A stretch of DNA of 64,000 nt. It comes from Torreya grandis (Eukaryota; Streptophyta; Pinopsida; Cupressales; Taxaceae). Numbering within the stretch: position 1 is the stretch's first letter; every line of letters starts with the position of its first letter. The stretch is taken from NCBI GenBank assembly GCA_037957365.1, contig JARHVA010000123.1, positions 2,526,001-2,590,000 of the forward strand, given 5' to 3'. The notes beneath the pieces were generated by a model. That model was not told where the DNA came from, did not search any database, and saw nothing but the letters and a program-made list of their open reading frames with translations. Positions 13,901 to 30,433 of the stretch are shown in pieces. The position numbers and the translations under genes are program-made.

Positions 13901-14000
13901 AACCAAAAAAAATCTTAAAATTTTGAGATAAATGGGTAGCATTGTCATATAAATCTAGTCAAGTTAGTAGAGCAATCGTACCTTATATCCTAAGCTAGAC
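10915..14000 (+). pseudogene. Extra 3' coding region of the gypsy element, function unknown
   Basis: Downstream of integrase the + strand still reads as decayed coding DNA. At 10,915-11,140 one frame gives WSLTYLTLKKFIECSYYD and IPLPEDLEVYSFKTRR. At about 11,540-11,760 a coherent helical, aromatic-rich stretch contains DFFYGSLLLVLFIYFKNN and ISIHQGLLH. From 12,300 to 12,870 the sequence is very rich in Glu, Lys and Gln codons, as in a coiled coil. From 13,250 to 13,650 readable pieces include EEKVENFISHVEP and TINQSIIKLEAIKEYEA. Extra ORFs after integrase are known in plant gypsy lineages, but I do not recognise this one. It may be one or two proteins; no start or stop can be fixed. Confidence 0.5.
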
Positions 14001-14321
14001 ATCTAAGTTTTTAGTTTTTCTTATCATGTTTCCCTTCCACAATAATTTTTTATCAGTTCGTGCACAAGGTGATAATGAGTTGATTGTGAGTGAACCTATC
14101 ATGATTATTCAAATTTGTCTCAAGGACATTAAATTTTTATAAATCTAGTAAAATGTTGGTAGGATTATTTAGTAGAAGATAGATTTACTAATAATCATCG
14201 CAAAGACTCCATACTTAATGTAATAACACAATACATCTCTAGGACAATGAGACCATGAATTCTACCATCTTGGGTAATGCAATAAGGTTTGGAATTTTAT
14301 TGTAACAAAAGAACCTATTTA

Positions 14322-14333
14322 TAAAGAAGAGGA
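14322..14333 (+). other. Candidate polypurine tract of the gypsy element
   Basis: AAAGAAGAGGA lies immediately before TGTTATACAAGAC, the proposed start of the right LTR. A purine run abutting a TG start is the usual site of plus-strand priming. Confidence 0.6.
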
Positions 14334-14334
14334 T

Positions 14335-14735
14335 TGTTATACAAGACATGACCATTGGATTGTAAAAGTACCTATTTGGTACTTATATTTTTGTATTATA
14401 ATCAATAAAGATATAGGTGGATAGAATAAAATTTAAGTGAATATATGAGATAATAATTATAGTGATAGAGAGTGTGGAGGTATTGATTAAATATGTATTT
14501 AAAATATAATTGATGTTTTATGTTTTTATATATGAATAAAGAGAATTAGAGTATCAAATATTTTTGTAATATGTACTATTCATGTGGATGAATGTACCTA
14601 CTTCAAACTTTAATGAATGTTACGCTAAGTGATAACTCTTGATACTAATCTCTATACTACGTTAGATCTAACTAAATTTATCTCAAACCTCATAAATATT
14701 TGTACCAAAGTTTTAGATCTAATTTCAACATATAT
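14335..14735 (+). repeat. 3' LTR of the gypsy element
   Basis: Aligns with the left LTR across nearly its full length, lacking that copy's GT run. It starts TGTT after a purine tract; its end is approximate. LTR divergence looks substantial by eye, consistent with an old insertion. Confidence 0.8.
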
Positions 14736-17700
14736 AATTGATTTAACATAAACCCAATGACATATTTAAATTATACACCATAAATCATAAATATTAGAAT
14801 GAAGTAAATAGAGTTAGAGAACACTATTTTAATACATGTATATGTCCCTGCCTAGTGAATGAGGCACCCACATCTACCTAAGGAATATCACTCTCCTCTT
14901 TAATTATATGAATTTGGTTTATAGTCATTCCATACTCTTGAATTTCACTTTAATTAGGTGATTTAAATAGAAAAGTTTCTACAAAATTGAGTTATAAATC
15001 TTTAATTATTCAACAACTATTTTTTTAGAGAATTAGTGACCATTAGTTTAACTAATAGAGATTAATTTTGAATAATTTTTTTGCGGTAATATGTTAATAA
15101 AAAATCTTGTTAATTATTTCAAACAATTCATCCAAACTCCTATATGTTTTCACTATTATTTGAATGGCTCTGCTTCCACCACATTTAATAAAAACACGAG
15201 TTGAATTTGTATTACAATTGTAAATAAAATGCTCCCAAAATCTAAAGATATTCTATTTTTAAATGGATGTCTACTTTCCACGAGACTAATATCCATTGGT
15301 TTCAAAAGATTCAATGAATAATCATGATACCAATGCATTAGGAATTGTTCCTCCACTATTTCATCATCATTGTGCACACCAAATATAGTGTACAAAATTA
15401 ACAGATTGTCAAAGTCCTTACTTTTATTGTATATTTTATAGCATCTTATAGTAATGCTATCATTTAATTTTTTCCTCTTTCATGTATAATTTTACATCCT
15501 TATAAACAATGTGTGTGATGAGCAAAGGAACAAGAAAAACATACATAATTCATTATTTTTTCACCAACACAAGTTAGCAGATCAACTATATCTTGTTATT
15601 TTATTTGGGATACCATATTACATAAATCACAAAAGCAGTCCTTAACATTTAGTGGTATCACATGATTTATGAGGCAAGTTTATTTTCCTTTTAATTAAAA
15701 ATTAAATAAGCACATACAAGTGAATTCAATTATATCCTCATCATTTCCAAGCAAAGTTTTTGTTGAATCCATGATATGCATATCCAACAATTCCGCTTCC
15801 CTTTTCAACATAGTCTCCAACTCTATGATCTTCCATTTTATGCTTCCATTAGTATTCTCACCAATACTTACTCTATTTCTCTTGGATTTTTTAATCTCTT
15901 ACAACATTAGATAGTTTATCAAATTGTATCTCATGAATTTAGCACTTTGTAATCACATTGGATTAATTGCAATCCATTACTTAAAAATGATCAGTATCTC
16001 TTTCCCACAAATATTCAAGCACTTTTGTCATTGTAACCCAATGTTACTTAATTATTTTCTAATAGGTTTCCAATGTATCTACCATATATCATATAGTGAC
16101 AATAGTGAAAATACAAACCTCATTTTAAATATTTTATCTATCAATTGTGACAACTCATTAGTAGTCATTCCAATTGTCCCCCTAAAAAAAATACATTATA
16201 TAATGTTCCAATGAATTTTCAGGGAACTTAGGATCAAAATCTCTTTTAATACAACATTATAGTACACCCATTTTGTACAATTTAAATACAATATCACATT
16301 TTTCCATATGTTTTCTAAAAGTAAAATGATTTTGGCTTTACTGGTAAGCTCTCAACTTTGATTTTCTCAAAAATATTCAAAATTTGAGATTCAGATTGCA
16401 ACCTAATAAAAATTCATATTACTAGATTATAAAGAAAGATTTAGAATTTTGAGTAATAACTATAAACAAATTTAAATATAAATGGTAAATACATTCCTTT
16501 CATTTGTCTTTCTATCACCACTTCCTTGTCATGTAAGCATGTTTTGATCCATCTATATAGTCCTAACCTTATATAATTGGTTGATGAATTTTTTTGCAAC
16601 CCATATTTTATTTGATGCATTTTTATGTATGTAGATGTTGATTATTGGCTTGAAAATTGCTTTAGATGAAATAATGTGAGAAAATCTTTTCTTAATTATC
16701 TCATATGCACCATCAAAATTTGGATTCTTATAGATATTTTTGTTGGTTCGATGGTTGGTTACCATAAAAACACAAAACTAAATATTTGAATTAAATAATT
16801 CAAACTAAGATACCAATTCATATATTAAAATTACTTGTGATAATCTATAAGGAAGAAATATATCATCTCACTATGTGGTCACGCTATACATTAACATAGA
16901 ACTAACCAATCTATTAACATTAGCACTATCCAATAGTCGGTACTAATATTTTTTTGAGGATTTGATGGCAACACTCAATTTCAATGTTGAAACATTTTTT
17001 GTCAAACAAAAAAAGCTCAGATTGTTGTAATGTAGAATTTGCCACATTTTAAAATGCATTCTCAACTTGTTTCATCATTTTCTTCTCATTTGAATATATT
17101 TTAAGTTGTCAAAATTTAGAATTAGATAGTTCTAATTCTAGACTTTTTAAGAATAGTCGCTTATACATTGTGAACAATTTTCCTTGAAAAATGATTTTCA
17201 ATCATGATATTCATATTCATATAATTGGAAATGGAGGATGTTAATGTTTGTTGGTAGAGAGACTGGAAAATAGTAATGATGCCATTTTGAATGCTTTCAC
17301 TATTGTTCACCCCTATATTATTATCACCTCTATATAGATTAATCATCCAAACGTAGCAATGGCATGACCGCTTTTATATTTTTCAAAATGATAAATAACA
17401 CTTTTTTATATTTATAAATTTAAATTCGTATCTTGAGAATAGTGCAAGATTGAGTGTCGTTATCTATCCTCTCAACTTATACAATTAATCTTTAATATGA
17501 AACAACTACAAATCATTATGGCAATTATTTGGAGAATATATCTCAACAAACTAGTTCCCATCCTAATTGAACCAATTAGTATATCCTTTAAAAAATAAAA
17601 TTTCATGAAGGGGTATCTAACCAACTACAACCATAATATTTGTAGAGAATTTTTGAGAGTGCTAAATAAATGACATTTTTTTTACATAAAAAAATATTTT

Positions 17701-17899
17701 TATATTGTAATTGAACTAGTGTTCACTAATTAAACTATATTCAGACTAAAAATATACAAAGCAATTGATAATAATATTTTCATGCTCAATAATTTTTTTG
17801 AATGTTTTGCAAAGAACATATATGTATTTTTATGTCTCAATTTTAAAATTTAAAATTTATATTATTTACAATTTATAGTAAGAATAAAAATATTATAAA
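14736..17899. other. AT-rich spacer, no confident gene
   Basis: Nothing here forms a convincing domain. On the minus strand there are weakly coding stretches at 15,156-15,395, 16,553-16,765 and 17,161-17,346. The middle one (DGAYEIIKKRFSHIISSKAIF) faintly recalls part of a hAT-type transposase, but no zinc finger or C-terminal dimerisation motif was found, so I do not call it. Confidence 0.4.
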
Positions 17900-18400
17900 T
17901 TTTTAATGAACTTGCACCCATGATTTATTTTGTAAACAATATAATTATGTTTTTATTATGGAAAACATCTCAAGGAAATGCCACATTAGGGTGAGACCTA
18001 AGGAGGCAAGGGTATACAATTATGTTATCTTAAATGAACAAACAATCACTAGTTTGTTTACACTAAGAACAAAGTAAAAAATAAAGATATAGATGTAAAT
18101 CTTTAATGAACTAGTGGTTGTGATTTATTTTATAAAAAGTACTGAATGAAATAATAAGAATACAAGTATCATAAAGCTTCAATGAACTAGAAGCTACAAT
18201 TTTTTTCGTAAACAATATAATTATGTTATTTTAAATGAACTAGTGACCGCTACTTTGTTCACACAAAGAATAAAGTAAAAGATAACAAAACTAAAGTAAA
18301 TATTTAATGAACTAGATGTCACAATTTGTTCTATAAACAATACAATCTTGTTAATTTAAATGAACTAACAGTCATTAATTTATTTACACTGAGTAAAAAG
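17900..18400 (+). repeat. Degenerate two-module tandem repeat
   Basis: Module A contains TATGTTATTTTAAATGAAC then TTTGTTTACACTAAGAA. Module B contains TTTAATGAACTAG then ATTTATTTTGTAAACAATA. Order along the strand: B at 17,900, A at 18,020, B at 18,100, B at 18,178, A at 18,222, B at 18,300 and A at 18,347. Both share the core AATGAACTAGTGG, so the modules may themselves be old duplicates. Isolated echoes lie near 18,595 and 18,706. Confidence 0.7.
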
Positions 18401-19254
18401 TACAATAAATCAATACCAAAGTTTTTAAAATATTAAATAATGAATTGTCTATTATCATTTTTTAATGTTAATTTATTTTATTTTATACACTAAAAAATGA
18501 CAAATTTTATAAATTCATGGTAATTTATATAAACTAGGGCCTGCTTATTATTTTTTAAAAAATGTGTAAAAGATCAAGTGGACTCATTATTTTATTGAAT
18601 TAGCAATCGCTAGCTATACTGAACTCAAAGTATACTCTTACATTACTTAGAATATTTAAATTGAATAAAACTATTTAAGATTATCTTTGTTTCATTATGC
18701 TTTATTGAAATAGTGGTTGTTACTTATCCTCAATATAATAATATTATATTTAATATATTTTATGTAATAGAAAATACTTGTAATATATTGACAAACAAGA
18801 ATTATATAATAAGCATTGTCAAAATAGTAGTGCATCTTATCCTAAAAATAATAATATTATATGAAATACGTATATCCTTATATTAATTCAACTGATAAAA
18901 TAAATTTTATGTTTTATTTATTGTATGGTGTGAATAGGTGAACATGATATTTTTCAATAAAATATAAATAAAGAGGAAAAAATTGTGCATGTTTCTTCAC
19001 AATCATTTAGCCATTTATATCTAACTACATAGAATGTTAGATACGAGAGAGTATGAATATAATTCATTTATATATATTTTATAGTTATTATGATATTTAT
19101 TAACTTTAATATTCACATTTATATTTGATTAGCTTTTAGTTAGAGAAATAAGTGTTTTGAATAGAATGTAAAGAATCTCAAAATCCAAGAAAAATTGTTT
19201 CTTTTTATTAATGAATTGGAAACACTCTATAACATTTGATTATATTTTCCAAGT
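18401..19254. other. AT-rich spacer, nothing recognised
   Basis: Strongly AT-rich DNA with no ORF of note, no clear repeat beyond two echoes of the preceding array, and no coding similarity on either strand. Confidence 0.6.
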
Positions 19255-19775
19255 TAAATGCCTCTATAACATCATCCTCACACTAGGCTCTAACGGGTTA
19301 GCCATAAGGGTACTCGATGCAGTAGACTAATCACTTGGGGTTCAATGCAATGGGGCTTATTAGGTGGCTTGAAACATGTGTTCAATATGATGAAGCAAGC
19401 CATAGTCCATAGTTAGGGTTAATATTCATAGTTAGTTTTGGTTGTGATTAAATAAAGCCTATTACCCAACATTTTTTATACCTATGAGATAACCTAGTGG
19501 TGTGTGAGCTTAGTGATATAAGTGGGAGGTCTTGGAGTCAATTCCCTAAGCTAACCACCTTTATAATGTCATTCCCACACTAGGTTCCAGTGGTCAATCA
19601 TGAGGGTTCTTGATACAGTAGAGTAAGTGATTCTATGTTCAATATGATGGAGTTTAGTATGTGGTTTGAAAGTTGTGTTAAATGCGATGAGGCAAGTTTA
19701 CAGTCTATGACTAGGGCTTCTCTACACATCTAGTTCTGGATCCAATTAAAAAAATATTGTTATGCAATTTTTTTT
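19255..19775 (+). repeat. Two SINE-like repeats in tandem
   Basis: The body at 19,259-19,465 (CATCATCCTCACACTAGG, then GATGAAGCAAG and a CATAGTTAGTTTTGG end) recurs at 19,556-19,755, about 297 bp later. The second copy is preceded at 19,488-19,545 by GTGTGAGCTTAGTGATATAA and GTCTTGGAGTCAATTCC, which resemble a decayed tRNA A box and B box. This suggests a tRNA-derived SINE with a truncated copy upstream. Alternatively the repeats are 5'UTR monomers of the LINE that follows. Confidence 0.5.
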
Positions 19776-19859
19776 AAAAAATGGTGAAGGTTTAGGAATA
19801 ATGGTAGTAGTAGCAATAGCAGGAGAGGCATCTACCTTAGGGGAAAGGAAAATACAAGA

Positions 19860-20329
19860 CAAACAGATTGAGACTCAATAAAATGGAGATCTGGTAAGAG
19901 ATCTAGGATGCTTATAGAGAATTTTTGGGTGAGGACTAGCTAGTATGTTGAAAAGAAACCTTTAGGTTTCATGTTGAGGATTGGGTCTCTCCAAGAAATG
20001 ACACTATAATGGGCCCTTTGCCTAAGCATTCCAAAGGGAAGCACACTTTCAGGGAGTTCCCTATAGTCCAAGACCCACCACATCTGACTCTTGGTAATGA
20101 TGACAGGTTTGACATGCAATATGTATCCTTCACCAACTTAGACTTTCAAGAGAAGATCCAAGTTCTAAAGAGTAGAGGATTTATTGGGAAGTTTACAGGA
20201 TGAGGTTGGGTAAAGGTTAACTAGGGATAAGATTGCTCCATTATTTAACTACCTAAAGGATTTTTCTCAGTCATCTACCCCTCTGAATAGGCAAAGATAG
20301 ATATTCTTAAAGGGGGTCCCTAGATCTAT
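19860..20329 (+). pseudogene. LINE ORF1, 5' part (DUF4283-like)
   Basis: The stretch at 20,009-20,203 reads GPLPKHSKGKHTFREF, DRFDMQYVSFTNLDFQEK and LKSRGFIGKFTG. After a frameshift it continues LPKGFFSVIYPSE, then AKIDILKGGP and IY near 20,329. This is the RNA-binding-like N-terminal domain seen in plant L1-type ORF1 proteins. The stops in PSE*AKID and GGP*IY fall where Gln and Trp are expected. The reading stops exactly where the copia-type element begins and resumes at 29,468. Confidence 0.75.
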
Positions 20330-23300
20330 TGTAAGCACAATGGTTGAGATGGGGCTTAATTGATCTTCAAAATGTTCTTTCAATTCAACTTAACACTCAT
20401 GAGTGATTCATACAAGTACATAGATCTAGCAAGCATAAGTAACCATACAAGAGCATGAAACAAGATAACACATCATATAAGTGGGAAACCCTCAAGGGGA
20501 ATAAAACCAATAATATTTTCAAATGGAATACATTCATATAAGACAAAAACCAAGATTTAGTGAAGCACCAACGTCACATGTAGCACTAATCCTAACTAGT
20601 TAAGCACCAACCCAACTAGGCTTTAACAAGCACCTAATTTCAAGGAGGCACCAAACCCTAGATGACTCAGAACCAACTCAACCACCTGAAAGCTTTGATC
20701 ACCTTTAGAACACTATGTTTCTCAACTAATAGATGATGACCACCTCTTCATCTCTTCACATTCTTATCCCTTCCAGACTGCTTTTTAGGCCTCTTCGCTC
20801 ATCTAGTTCTCTTCAATACTAGTTAGGTCATATGACCTTGATCTTCATACTCAAAAATTATATTATATAATCATGACTATATATTTAAACCCCTATGGTA
20901 GTCTACATTACCTCCTTTTACTCCTCAAAATGCTCTTTTATTCACTTACACTCCCAACACCCACAAATAGGCCTAAAATTGCCTTGTATATATACAAGTC
21001 TCTTGCTCATACACCTATTGGTTATACATATACACTTGCACACTTTTATCACCATTTTAATAGTTCATATAAAATATTTCATACATGAATCAAACATTTC
21101 AATATGTTAGTCACAACATATAGGACCAAAACCTCTTAGGAGAACTAATTCAATTAGACCTTCATTAGCACACATTACCCTTTGATCTCCTTGGAAGAAT
21201 TTAAAAATACATACACTAAATTAAAACTTAATATTACACTCAAATATACCTATAATAAGCTCATATTAGGTCCATGAAGCATGCCATTAGCATTATTCAC
21301 AATTAGGCCTGTGCATACCTAAAAAGTATGTCTTGAACTACTAAAGATAAAACACCAATCAGATAAACAAAAATGGAAATAAATCACATATCCAAAAAAT
21401 TCATGACCTAGGGTCATCAAAAAATTTATTATATACTTCAACTTAGGGTATACAGGCTCAAACTCTTCGTTGTAAAATGCTCACTCTGAACTACCAACTA
21501 GCCTCAAAACACAGTCATGGAAATTTGAACTTTTGACACCTAAAAGAACATAATAAAGGACCTATAATGAATGAAAATTATCATAAAACATCCTTATAAT
21601 AATCTCCAATAAAAATATCATAAGCTCTAATGGCAATTATTGGTCTTGTAGACCAATTTGTTGACCTTCTCTCTCACAGACCTCACTCAACCAATCAAGC
21701 CATTTTGGCTTCAACATTTTCACTAATTTCACTGACTACCAAACCTTATAAAAAGCATGGATAGAACATAATAGTAAAAAATAGAAACACCATGTACATT
21801 ATTTGATTCAACTCAAGGCATAGAGTCTTAAACCCATCACTACAACTTGCTTACCTAGAACTGCCAGTTTACCTTAAAGCATAACTATGGTGATAGTGAA
21901 TCACTTGTACAACCATTTATAAAGAATAATAATTCATGTGGATGATCTTATGATATAATTATACCATTATTAGATAGAAATATAATATGTTAAAATGGCA
22001 ATATTGGTCTTGCAAACCAATCTCATGACCTCACTATATACAAACCTCACTGAGCTAGACAAGTCAACTTGTGAGCAACTTTTTACTATATACAATGATC
22101 TCCAAAAATTTTATCCAACATAAAAATTTATTAAAATTATTTAAATTTTTTTCCATGCACTTCTATTCATCCCAATTCCATGATAACATATCCCTAATCA
22201 TCTTCTCACTTCTATGTGGGTTTCTCACTGTTTGCACCATTAGTCCTGTTAGCAACATGTTGTCTTAGATGACTAGTTTATCACACTTTAGGACTAAAAC
22301 ATGTCCATAAACTATCATGTACATAAAATAAAAGTCTCAACCTTTGTTATCCATCTATTTAGCAACTTTGACTTGGTCAACTTTGACTACTACAATAAAT
22401 TTATGAGAAATAAGGCGTTTATTTTAGGGTCCACTCACTCACTTGAAGACTCAATCACACTTGTAAATGGTTGGGAGATTTTACTACAACCTCCAATCAA
22501 TAAAATATCCATATCAATCCATTTTAATCACTTTATAACAACTTATTTCATATCGAGTCACTATTGGGGTTCTTTGAGGGTTTAAACCATCTTCCACTAT
22601 TAGCAATCATTCAAAAATCTTAGCTCCTCATTACAAAAATTAATGCCTATAAACTTAAGATATGACCCTCCCCAATATACCATGAATGTATTAGGTCCTC
22701 ATTCATATGTTGAATGTGCCAATGAACACTTGAAAAACCTTATCAAGTAGACAACTCTTCATTTTGTGCACTCGAGAGACCTTAAAACATGTTTTAATCC
22801 TAAACCTTCAAAATTTGACCTCAAAATTGGTCAAAAAACCTAAGATACTCTATCACACCATTAATATTTATCACATTCTCATTATTATCTTAAAATCTGA
22901 ATCTCATACCTCATTTGGCCACCATTTCTCTCTTTGCTCTCTAGACCTTGACTTGCAAACCACGTTAGTCCTTGAAACTGACCTTCTAACCACTGTCCAA
23001 GATATAAAAACATCATATAAATTCCATAAAACCTCTTAAAATTATAAAACATAACCATACATGCTTCATGTGCCTTGACAATAGATCATTATGCCTCATT
23101 AGACCAGGTAGGGTCTAGAACTAGTCTAGTTGTAGACTTGGACTAAAGTATTTACCCTTGTAAGCTTCACCTTGAAACTATCTTAAGTGATTGAATGCAT
23201 CATATGCATTATTAAGAAACCTTATACAAACATTCGTGCCTATGTGCACTTATATCACTAAGCCATCATACTTATACCTTCTCATAAGGTCTCTACATGC

Positions 23301-23948
23301 CATGACTTGTCTTAAGATAATTAAGTATTTGACCTTCATGCCTCTTTTCATGTTCTTAACACACCAATATCATGATTATCATCTCAATCTCATGTCATAA
23401 AATCACTCTCATGCTTGAACAATGTCTAACATCCTTATACAACCTTATCTCACCATGTAACCAAGCTTATGCCTTTACACAAGGTCATTTCATACCATAA
23501 CTAAGCTTCACAAGACACCTTGTCCTCAAATATGCTTGCTATCAAACTTATATAACCTTTAAAATCCTAATAACATCTAAATCACCATGCCACCATGCCT
23601 ATGCATGCACAAGAATAGGCATCTTGTACTCATACCTTCTCAAGACACCACGAGGCTTAAACACTTAACAATTTACCTTGATCATCCTTCACTAGAGCAA
23701 CATCAACCTTGACACAAACCTTTCAATAACAAAGACAACATTGAGAAACAACCTTGACCATTGATCACGTTTGAAAACCTCATGATGATACCTCAACTAT
23801 TCTTGCTTACTTGGACATCATCCTTCACTCATGCATACCTCAAAGACCACTCACCATGCATCTTCACTAAATGCATCTAGACATTAATGACAACATAATT
23901 TGACATTAATGACATCAGATTGACATCAATGACAACACTATTCCAACA
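20330..23948 (-). repeat. 3' LTR (minus orientation) of the copia-type element, 3.6 kb
   Basis: Read on the minus strand this LTR starts TGTTGGAATAGTG and ends CTTACA, a TG...CA terminus. It matches 25,211-29,467 along its whole length, including the CACAATG and GAGATGGGG block at one end and CATCAATGACAACACTA at the other. It contains many small ORFs, none with recognisable function. Confidence 0.85.
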
Positions 23949-23962
23949 AACTCCCCCTTTGT
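23949..23962 (-). other. Polypurine tract of the copia-type element
   Basis: On the minus strand ACAAAGGGGGAGTT directly precedes the LTR start TGTTGG, the common arrangement in plant copia elements. Confidence 0.75.
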
Positions 23963-24479
23963 CATTGATGACAAAACACACTATAGTCTGATCAATCTCT
24001 TTTCCCCCAAAATGGTCTTTGTCCCCCTTTAACATTAATGACAAAGGGTCTTCCACAAATAACTATCTGATCCTTGGACCTGAACTTCAAGAAACCACAC
24101 AATGCAATGATGATGAAATATTCACCTTAGTTTCATAACTCACCTTAGTTTCATACCATTTATTGCAAACAAATTATGTAAACTCACTTTCTCCCCTTGA
24201 GTTGATGATATATCTCAAATACACTAGATGACACAAATTCTTCAGAAATTATGGCAACCACTCATGGAAACCACTCAAATAAACTTATCCCCAATCACTA
24301 AACTTTCTCTCTTATAACTAGCTCAACAAAAAAAATCATGAAACATTTTAGAAATCATGTTCCCCCTAACTCCATGCTTACCTATATTTAGATAGCAAAG
24401 GCAACCACTCTCTTGAAAAATAACTCAGAGCTACTGATCTCTGCCTTCGACCAAGCATATATCAATCAATGCAACAAAT

Positions 24480-25190
24480 CAACAAGGAAAGATCATATAT
24501 AACTACACAAACATGCTCATCCAAGTTATTCTTAAGCATTTTGATCTCCTAAATATATCATTATCCATTCACACACTATGAAAATGATCTCTTCTAATCT
24601 TTTCTGAGATCCATAATCCATATCTGATCTACCTCTTGATTGATGTGGTCTATGATATCTTCTTGGCCAATTTTTTCCTTTACCATAGTCTCGTGAAAAA
24701 TCATTCTTGGGTGGCATCCTTCTACAATCCTTTACTTTATGTCCAAACTAATAACAATCAAAATAATGACCATGGGAGAAAGTGGAATACCTTATGGCAT
24801 TAAGCTATATGATTTCTCTTCTCATATTACTCTTTATGTTGTCATTATTCTTGGCTTGATATATCTTATCATGACCTTTCTCAAACTTTCTCATCTTTTT
24901 TATGAGCTGCTCATGCTCAACCTTCAAAGAACCTAGCTCAGACTTCAACTGATCACACTCAACTTCCTTTGATCTCAAACTTATATTTTAACCTCTAATT
25001 GATTCTTAAGGTCCTTGATGGTCTTTTCATCCCTTTTGGATTCTTTGGTCATGTCACTCTTTTAGGATACATATCTTCTCTTCAAAAACCTTGACCACAT
25101 ATCTCAACTCTTGATTCTCTTTCCTTAACTGTATAGCCATCTTGTGCTTCTAGGATCACCTTTCAGCTATTAAGCTTGTTCCAAAGGACC
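24480..25190 (-). pseudogene. copia-type gag relic with zinc knuckle
   Basis: Minus-strand reading from about 25,190 gives a heptad-rich stretch (KRDEKTIKDLKNQLE, then SLKSELGSLKVEHEQLIKKM) followed at about 24,750-24,710 by HYFDCYQFGHKVKDC-like sequence. That is a CCHC knuckle with its first Cys lost and a stop at the presumed Gln. After it comes a basic tail, KNDFSRDYGKGKNWPRRYH and QSRGRSDMDYGSQK. This resembles the C-terminal half of copia gag proteins. The N-terminal capsid part is not seen. Confidence 0.7.
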
Positions 25191-25192
25191 TT

Positions 25193-25204
25193 GCTCTAAT
25201 ACCA
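25193..25204 (-). other. Primer-binding site (tRNA-iMet type) of the copia-type element
   Basis: Minus strand reads TGGTATTAGAGC, one change from the standard TGGTATCAGAGC complement of initiator tRNA-Met. It lies 6-7 bp inside the LTR end. Confidence 0.85.
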
Positions 25205-25210
25205 ATTTTT

Positions 25211-29467
<4,257 letters not shown>

Positions 29468-30330
29468 GGATTCTCAAGGGCATAGGTCTCTGAATTCAAA
29501 ATTGACAATCCAAATTTAACCCTTTAACATCCAGGAATGGAAGATTTCCCATTTAGGTTAGGCTATATGGGTTACCATTGGAATATTGAAGTGAGAACTA
29601 TCTCAAGAAAATCAGTGTAGTTCAAAGATATTTCATCAAAATAGACCCAAAATCTATTGAGGGGGTTTTGTCTTCTTATGCTTGAATTTGTGTCATGTTC
29701 AATTTGGATGAGCAAGTTTTGGGAATTTTTTATATACAAACTAAGGAAGGAATTTGGGACCAAAGAATTGACATAAAAAAGTTTCCTTTTAAATTTTATA
29801 AGTGTAGAGAAATATGGTACTTTCACTATGAGTACCTAAAATTACTTAGAGACAAGGATAATGGGGAAGCCAAGAGAGCCTTGGCAACTCCTCAGTCGAA
29901 ACCCATACTGCAAGGGTCTAAATAGCCCTCCCTTCAGGAGCTGGCAGATGAATTTACTCTTGAAATGCCAAGGATCAATTTTGAAATGACTGAGCTACTC
30001 AAAATCAAATTTTAAGGTGGATAGATTATCTCACCAAAATCCATGCTAAAAGAATGTAACATCATCTTTGTGGAAGCTAAGAATGTTTCATCTATTATCA
30101 CTTTAGATAGTGGAATGAAAGCATGAATGGGAGATATGGAGGATCTTAATAGGACTAGCCCCATTATGAGGGATTTAGGGAAAGTGGGTGACCTTTAGTT
30201 GTCTCCCCTCTTGGAAAATTTTGAGGAAGAGGAGTTGTTTTTAATGGAGCCTTTCTTTATTTCTCCCAAATTAACTATAAAATATCTTAGCCAATCTATG
30301 GAATGTCTAGTAAGAGAGGTTTAAAAATAA
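29468..30330 (+). pseudogene. LINE ORF1, 3' part with zinc-knuckle remnant
   Basis: Continues the ORF1 begun at 19,860. Readable pieces are FNPLTSRNGRFPI, VRLYGLPLEYWSE and FIKIDPKS. From 29,695 an open frame gives MFNLDEQVLGIFYIQTKEG and KKFPFKFYKCREIWYFHYE, where a zinc knuckle has lost Cys residues. Acidic and Ser/Pro-rich tail sequence follows to about 30,330. These are the usual second half and C-terminus of plant L1 ORF1. Several stops are present, including one at a Trp position before VRLYGLP. Confidence 0.8.
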
Positions 30331-30433
30331 ACAAGGAGTGGATTGATACAAAAGTTGTAGTAAGAAAATAGAAATCCATCACAAAATTTGCACATTCTAT
30401 AAGGCAAGGATTAAAATGCCTAGATGAGCATCA

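Larger units (their letters stand above)
1..14735 (+). mobile_element. Ty3/gypsy LTR retrotransposon, nearly complete but decayed (~14.7 kb)
   Basis: The element is bounded by two related LTRs, at the window start and at 14,335-14,735. Between them, all on the + strand, are recognisable gag, protease, RT, RNase H and integrase relics in that order. Integrase after RNase H defines Ty3/gypsy. Every domain has stops and frameshifts, so the copy is inactive. Two features make it large: a 3.4 kb leader between the left LTR and gag, and about 4.4 kb between integrase and the right LTR that carries further decayed coding sequence. The left LTR appears to begin about 20-25 bp before the window. Lineage within gypsy (Tat/Athila-like by size and layout) is inference only. 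Confidence 0.9.

Noticed and set aside
1..14735. Endogenous pararetrovirus instead of an LTR retrotransposon
   Set aside because: Paired LTRs and an integrase after RNase H are present, and no movement-protein or virus coat-protein region was recognised.
14900..17350. hAT-type DNA transposon on the minus strand
   Set aside because: Only one short stretch resembles a transposase; no zinc finger, dimerisation motif or terminal inverted repeats were found.
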